A stretch of 14,208 nucleotides of DNA. It comes from Candidatus Omnitrophota bacterium (GTDB lineage: Bacteria > Omnitrophota > Gorgyraeia > JABMRN01). Of this stretch, positions 12,810 through 14,208 are shown piece after piece. Made by a program: the position numbers and the translations under genes. Location of the stretch: positions 1-14,208 of the forward strand of contig JAQVOV010000028.1 in the NCBI GenBank assembly GCA_028702395.1. Reading direction: 5' to 3'. Within the stretch, counting starts at the first letter, position 1. The number at the start of each line of letters is the position of its first letter. The notes under the pieces were generated by a model that saw only the letters and a list, made by a program, of their open reading frames with translations, had not been told where the DNA came from and did no database searches.

Positions 12810-12821
12810 GCTATAAAGGAG
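12810..12821 (+). promoter_or_regulatory. GCTATAAAGGAG leader motif and ribosome binding site of ispF
   Basis: The full form of the shared motif, with AAGGAG ending 4 bases before ATG 12826. ATAG-containing counterparts follow the stop of the upstream gene (GAGTTAATAG, 12671-12680). Confidence 0.62.
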
Positions 12822-12825
12822 TCAA

Positions 12826-13293
12826 ATGAGAATCGGGTTCGGTTATGACATTCATAGGTTTGCTGATAATAGAGAGCTTTGGTTAGGAGGTATAAAAATA
12901 CCATATGACAAAGGACTTTTAGGGCATTCTGATGCAGATGTGCTTTTACATGCTGTATGTGATGCTTTGCTAGGTGCGAGTGGCGAAGGTGATATTGGAA
13001 AACTTTTTCCTGATACAGACCCTAAGTATAAAGATATTTCGAGTATTTATCTTTTAGAAGAAGTTGTGAAAAATGTTTCACTAAAAGGATTTGTAATTGA
13101 AAATATTGATGTTACTGTTATATGTGAAATGCCTAAGATAGGGCCATATAGCCAAAAGATAGAACAGAAGATCTCAGATGTGTTGAGCATAGATATATCG
13201 AGAATTAATATTAAAGCTAAAACTAATGAGAAAATAGATGCGATAGGCACAGGTGAAGCAATAGCTGTTCATGCGGTATGTCTTTTGAGTTAA
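12826..13293 (+). CDS. ispF: 2-C-methyl-D-erythritol 2,4-cyclodiphosphate synthase IspF
   Basis: A 155-residue MEP-pathway enzyme that cyclises CDP-ME 2-phosphate to MEcPP with release of CMP; it acts as a trimer in the cytoplasm. Zinc ligands are visible as D8 and H10 in GYDIH and H42 in DVLLHA. The substrate segment is GHSDAD (33-38), GDIGKLFPDTD (55-65) follows, and the C-terminal motif is KAKTNEKIDAIGTGEAIAVHA (from about 130). Length is normal (about 155-160). The KxTTxEK motif of many relatives reads KAKTNEK here, a mild divergence. It follows ispD after a heptad element and has its own strong AAGGAG site, so the two consecutive-pathway-type genes remain neighbours although separated by 153 bp. 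Confidence 0.95.
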   Translation: MRIGFGYDIHRFADNRELWLGGIKIPYDKGLLGHSDADVLLHAVCDALLGASGEGDIGKLFPDTDPKYKDISSIYLLEEVVKNVSLKGFVIENIDVTVICEMPKIGPYSQKIEQKISDVLSIDISRINIKAKTNEKIDAIGTGEAIAVHAVCLLS

Positions 13294-13300
13294 AGGGAGT

Positions 13301-13388
13301 TTTTGTGTTGTGAGTAATGTGTAGTGAGTTTGCTGTGGAAAACTAAATGTTTAGTTTTTCCCATAGACCCAAGACACAGTACACATAG
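13301..13388. repeat. Inverted heptad element, TAGTGAG type, downstream of ispF
   Basis: Left units of 7 bp (13301-13328: TTTTGTG, TTGTGAG, TAATGTG, TAGTGAG) and right units (13361-13388: CCATAGA, CCCAAGA, CACAGTA, CACATAG) with weak complementarity. GTGAGTAATG (13311-13319 region) also occurs in the mcsB-clpC element at 5397-5406. The core is the hairpin listed separately. Confidence 0.68.
13337..13361 (+). terminator. Hairpin after ispF, possible terminator
   Basis: Ten base pairs can form between 13337-13346 (GGAAAACTAA) and 13351-13361 (TTAGTTTTTCC) with one bulged T and a 4-base loop. There is a T run within the 3' arm, not after it, so it is not a classical intrinsic terminator. It may simply be the core of the spacer element; a similar core lies at 5438-5460. 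Confidence 0.35.
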
Positions 13389-13399
13389 GGAGGTTTTAC

Positions 13400-13741
13400 A
13401 TGAATAAGATCATAGCAGTTATTATGGTATCAATGTTTATAAGCATATCATGTTTTGCCCATCCTCCCAAAAATATAATTTTAGATTATAATAAAGAAAC
13501 TGGTCAGCTTGATATCATTGCTGAACATAACGTAACAAATCCAAAAGTGCACAATATTAAAGAAATAGTTGTGAAAGCCGGTGATAAAGGGTATTTTTTG
13601 GAAGAATTCCCTCAGCAATCATCAGAAGCATCAGAAAAACTCACAGTAAATCTTCCTGACTTGAAAAAAGGTGATGAAATAGAAGTTACTGCAAAATGTG
13701 GTGTTTATGGGAAGAAGACAGTTACGCTTGTGGTTGAGTAG
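13400..13741 (+). CDS. Small exported protein, desulfoferrodoxin/neelaredoxin-like fold
   Basis: A 113-residue protein with an N-terminal signal peptide: K3, a hydrophobic stretch 4-17, and probable cleavage after A20 (SCFA/HPP), giving a 93-residue periplasmic product. C18 is not in a good lipobox. The mature sequence resembles the superoxide reductase (neelaredoxin) beta-sandwich: HPP at the mature N-terminus, EHNVTNPKVHNIKEIVV (42-58) in place of the two-histidine HxxxxxHYIEWIEV stretch, and AKCGVYGKK (98-106) in place of CNxHG. Of the expected iron ligands H43, H51 and C100 are present, but the final histidine is replaced by Y103 and the first lysine-histidine motif is absent, so superoxide reductase activity is doubtful. 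A strong GGGAGG site precedes the ATG. No neighbour suggests a partner. Fold assignment is moderate, function unknown. Confidence 0.6.
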   Translation: MNKIIAVIMVSMFISISCFAHPPKNIILDYNKETGQLDIIAEHNVTNPKVHNIKEIVVKAGDKGYFLEEFPQQSSEASEKLTVNLPDLKKGDEIEVTAKCGVYGKKTVTLVVE

Positions 13742-13751
13742 CGAGAGAATT

Positions 13752-13790
13752 GTTGAACTGGTTGTACTAGTTGAACTAGTTGTAATGGTT
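13752..13790. repeat. Four tandem 9-bp units GTTGAACTG-type, copy 2
   Basis: Matches 9993-10031 at 35 of 39 positions in the same orientation. Begins 10 bp after the upstream stop codon. Confidence 0.8.
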
Positions 13791-13842
13791 GGTGGAAGTT
13801 CCTAAATTGAGTCACGAGCTATGCGTTGCGCGTAGTGAGCCT

Positions 13843-13888
13843 GAGGAACGTCCTGAATAGAGCAACGCGAGGAACGTTCTAAATAGAG
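13843..13888. repeat. Direct pair of the GAGGAACGT(C/T)CT module
   Basis: Two 20-bp copies (13843-13862 and 13869-13888) agree at 18 positions. The same module stands next to the GTAGGGGCG palindrome in elements A (491-510) and B (3661-3680). Here it precedes another GTAGGGGC-containing hairpin. Confidence 0.78.
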
Positions 13889-13895
13889 TTTTGTA

Positions 13896-13918
13896 GGGGC
13901 AGGCTCCCATGCCTGCCC
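13896..13918. repeat. Hairpin GGGCAGGC-TCCCAT-GCCTGCCC
   Basis: An 8-bp perfect stem (13897-13904 with 13911-13918) and 6-base loop, in the position where elements A and B carry the GTATTGC palindrome; only the flanking TTTTGTAGGGGC is shared with them. Confidence 0.75.
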
Positions 13919-14025
13919 TAAGAAAAAGAGAAAGAAAGCAACCCGGATGTAGGGAGCAGGCCTGCCTGTTGCTTTAATAAAAAGAAAAAAGTTTATTAGA
14001 CTTTATCTTAAAAATAATTTAGATC

Positions 14026-14063
14026 CCTGCCTGTCCGCCCGCCTGCCGGCAGGCAGGCTTTTT
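14026..14063 (+). terminator. GC-rich hairpin with T run before the terminal small gene
   Basis: CCTGCCTG (14026-14033) can pair with CAGGCAGG (14050-14057), followed by C and five T (14059-14063). An alternative fold uses the palindrome GCCTGCCGGCAGGC (14041-14054). 14038-14057 is also a one-mismatch copy of the 20-bp palindrome of 455-474. It resembles a rho-independent terminator and lies only 18 bases before the next ATG, so it would end upstream transcription or act as a leader attenuator. Confidence 0.55.
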
Positions 14064-14081
14064 CCTTGGAGTGTAACGACA

Positions 14082-14208
14082 ATGAAAAAATATATACAAC
14101 CTAAAATAAGATCCGTAAAACTTGATCCTAAACAAGCTATGTTACAAGTTTGCAAAGCTGGTGGTTTTTACCTAGGTTCAACTAATACAACAAATATTGA
14201 TTGTTCAA
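14082..14208 (+). CDS. Unrecognised short-protein gene, 3' end outside window
   Basis: An ATG at 14082 with GGAG 10 bases upstream (14068-14071) opens a frame that remains open to the window edge: 42 codons, MKKYIQPKIRSVKLDP at the start, then KQAMLQVCKAGG and a Ser/Thr/Asn-rich part ending NTTNIDCS. No family is recognised with confidence. The charged start with KKY-x-KP-type opening, a short helix-prone segment, then Cys (C24, C41), Gly and Thr residues resembles small peptides with a leader and a variable cysteine-containing core, but no modification or export gene is visible. It follows the terminator-like hairpin, so it may have its own promoter or be attenuated. True length and nature need the following sequence. 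Confidence 0.55.
   Translation, partial: MKKYIQPKIRSVKLDPKQAMLQVCKAGGFYLGSTNTTNIDCS

Larger units (their letters stand above)
13742..14081. repeat. 340-bp gene-free spacer packed with repeat modules
   Basis: No coding region is supported on either strand. From left to right: four 9-bp units (13752-13790) and a GGTGGAAGTTCCTAAATTGAG module (13791-13811). Then a five-unit heptad array in reverse orientation to the lolD-ilvE array (13808-13842) and two direct copies of a 20-bp module (13843-13862, 13869-13888). Then the hairpin GGGCAGGC/GCCTGCCC (13897-13918) and a small palindrome GCAGGCCTGC (13956-13965) flanked by AGCAAC and GTTGCT. The stretch 13975-14020 is A/T-rich with nothing recognisable, and a terminator-like GC-rich hairpin follows. 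It looks like a place where pieces of the other spacer elements have accumulated. Confidence 0.8.

Noticed and set aside
13400..13459. Lipoprotein signal at Cys18 of the small exported protein
   Set aside because: The residues before Cys18 (SIS) do not fit the lipobox, which needs Leu or a similar residue at -3; cleavage after Ala20 is better.
14082..14208. Firm call of a RiPP precursor
   Set aside because: Only the first 42 codons are visible and no maturation enzyme is in the window, so the idea is kept as a finding only.

Overview
The window is a gene-dense, AT-rich bacterial segment in which every recognisable gene lies on the + strand. It carries twelve complete protein genes, the 3' end of lysS at the left edge, and the 5' end of an unrecognised small gene at the right edge. 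LolC/LolD and MlaE/MlaF/MlaD indicate an outer membrane, so the host is a diderm. The McsA-McsB-ClpC and YacL-IspD-IspF blocks are of the kind best known from Bacillota. This mixture, the low GC and the abundant intergenic palindromes suggest an uncultured diderm candidate lineage such as Omnitrophota. That placement is inference and the sequence alone cannot settle it.

Layout. 1-432 is the C-terminus of lysyl-tRNA synthetase. 623-2497 is a lipoprotein-releasing ABC pair (lolC-type permease, lolD). 2730-3611 is a class IV branched-chain aminotransferase (ilvE), preceded by the only good sigma-70-like promoter I see. 3801-7999 is mcsA-mcsB-clpC, a protein-arginine kinase with its activator and the Clp unfoldase that takes arginine-phosphorylated substrates; no ctsR repressor is present. 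8121-10877 is mlaE-mlaF-mlaD, an MCE-type lipid transporter. 10961-13293 is a membrane PIN-TRAM protein (YacL type), ispD and ispF, the last two being MEP-pathway isoprenoid enzymes. 13400-13741 is a small exported protein resembling the desulfoferrodoxin fold. 13742-14081 is a repeat-rich, gene-free spacer ending in a terminator-like hairpin. 14082-14208 starts a short-peptide-like gene cut by the window edge.

The gene order lysS ... mcsA-mcsB-clpC ... yacL-ispD-ispF follows the Bacillus-type chromosomal order, with lolCD-ilvE where ctsR would be and mlaEFD where radA-disA would be.

The most unusual feature is between the genes. Ten of the eleven spacers longer than 20 bp hold tandem 7-bp units, usually four or five, and the eleventh (the terminal one) holds a degenerate array too. 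In most, a left array is followed by a core and then by a right array whose units are roughly the reverse complement of the left. The heptad sequence differs from spacer to spacer (AAGATAA, AGCTC-type, ATGAGTC, GAGTCGG, GAGACCA, TGACTAG, AACGC-type), while the architecture and some cores are shared. Some elements also contain a 20-bp or 28-bp palindrome. Several end in a shared GCTATAAAGGAG-like sequence that includes the ribosome binding site of the next gene. They resemble the heptanucleotide short tandem repeats known from filamentous cyanobacteria, but are arranged as inverted pairs inside what look like operons.
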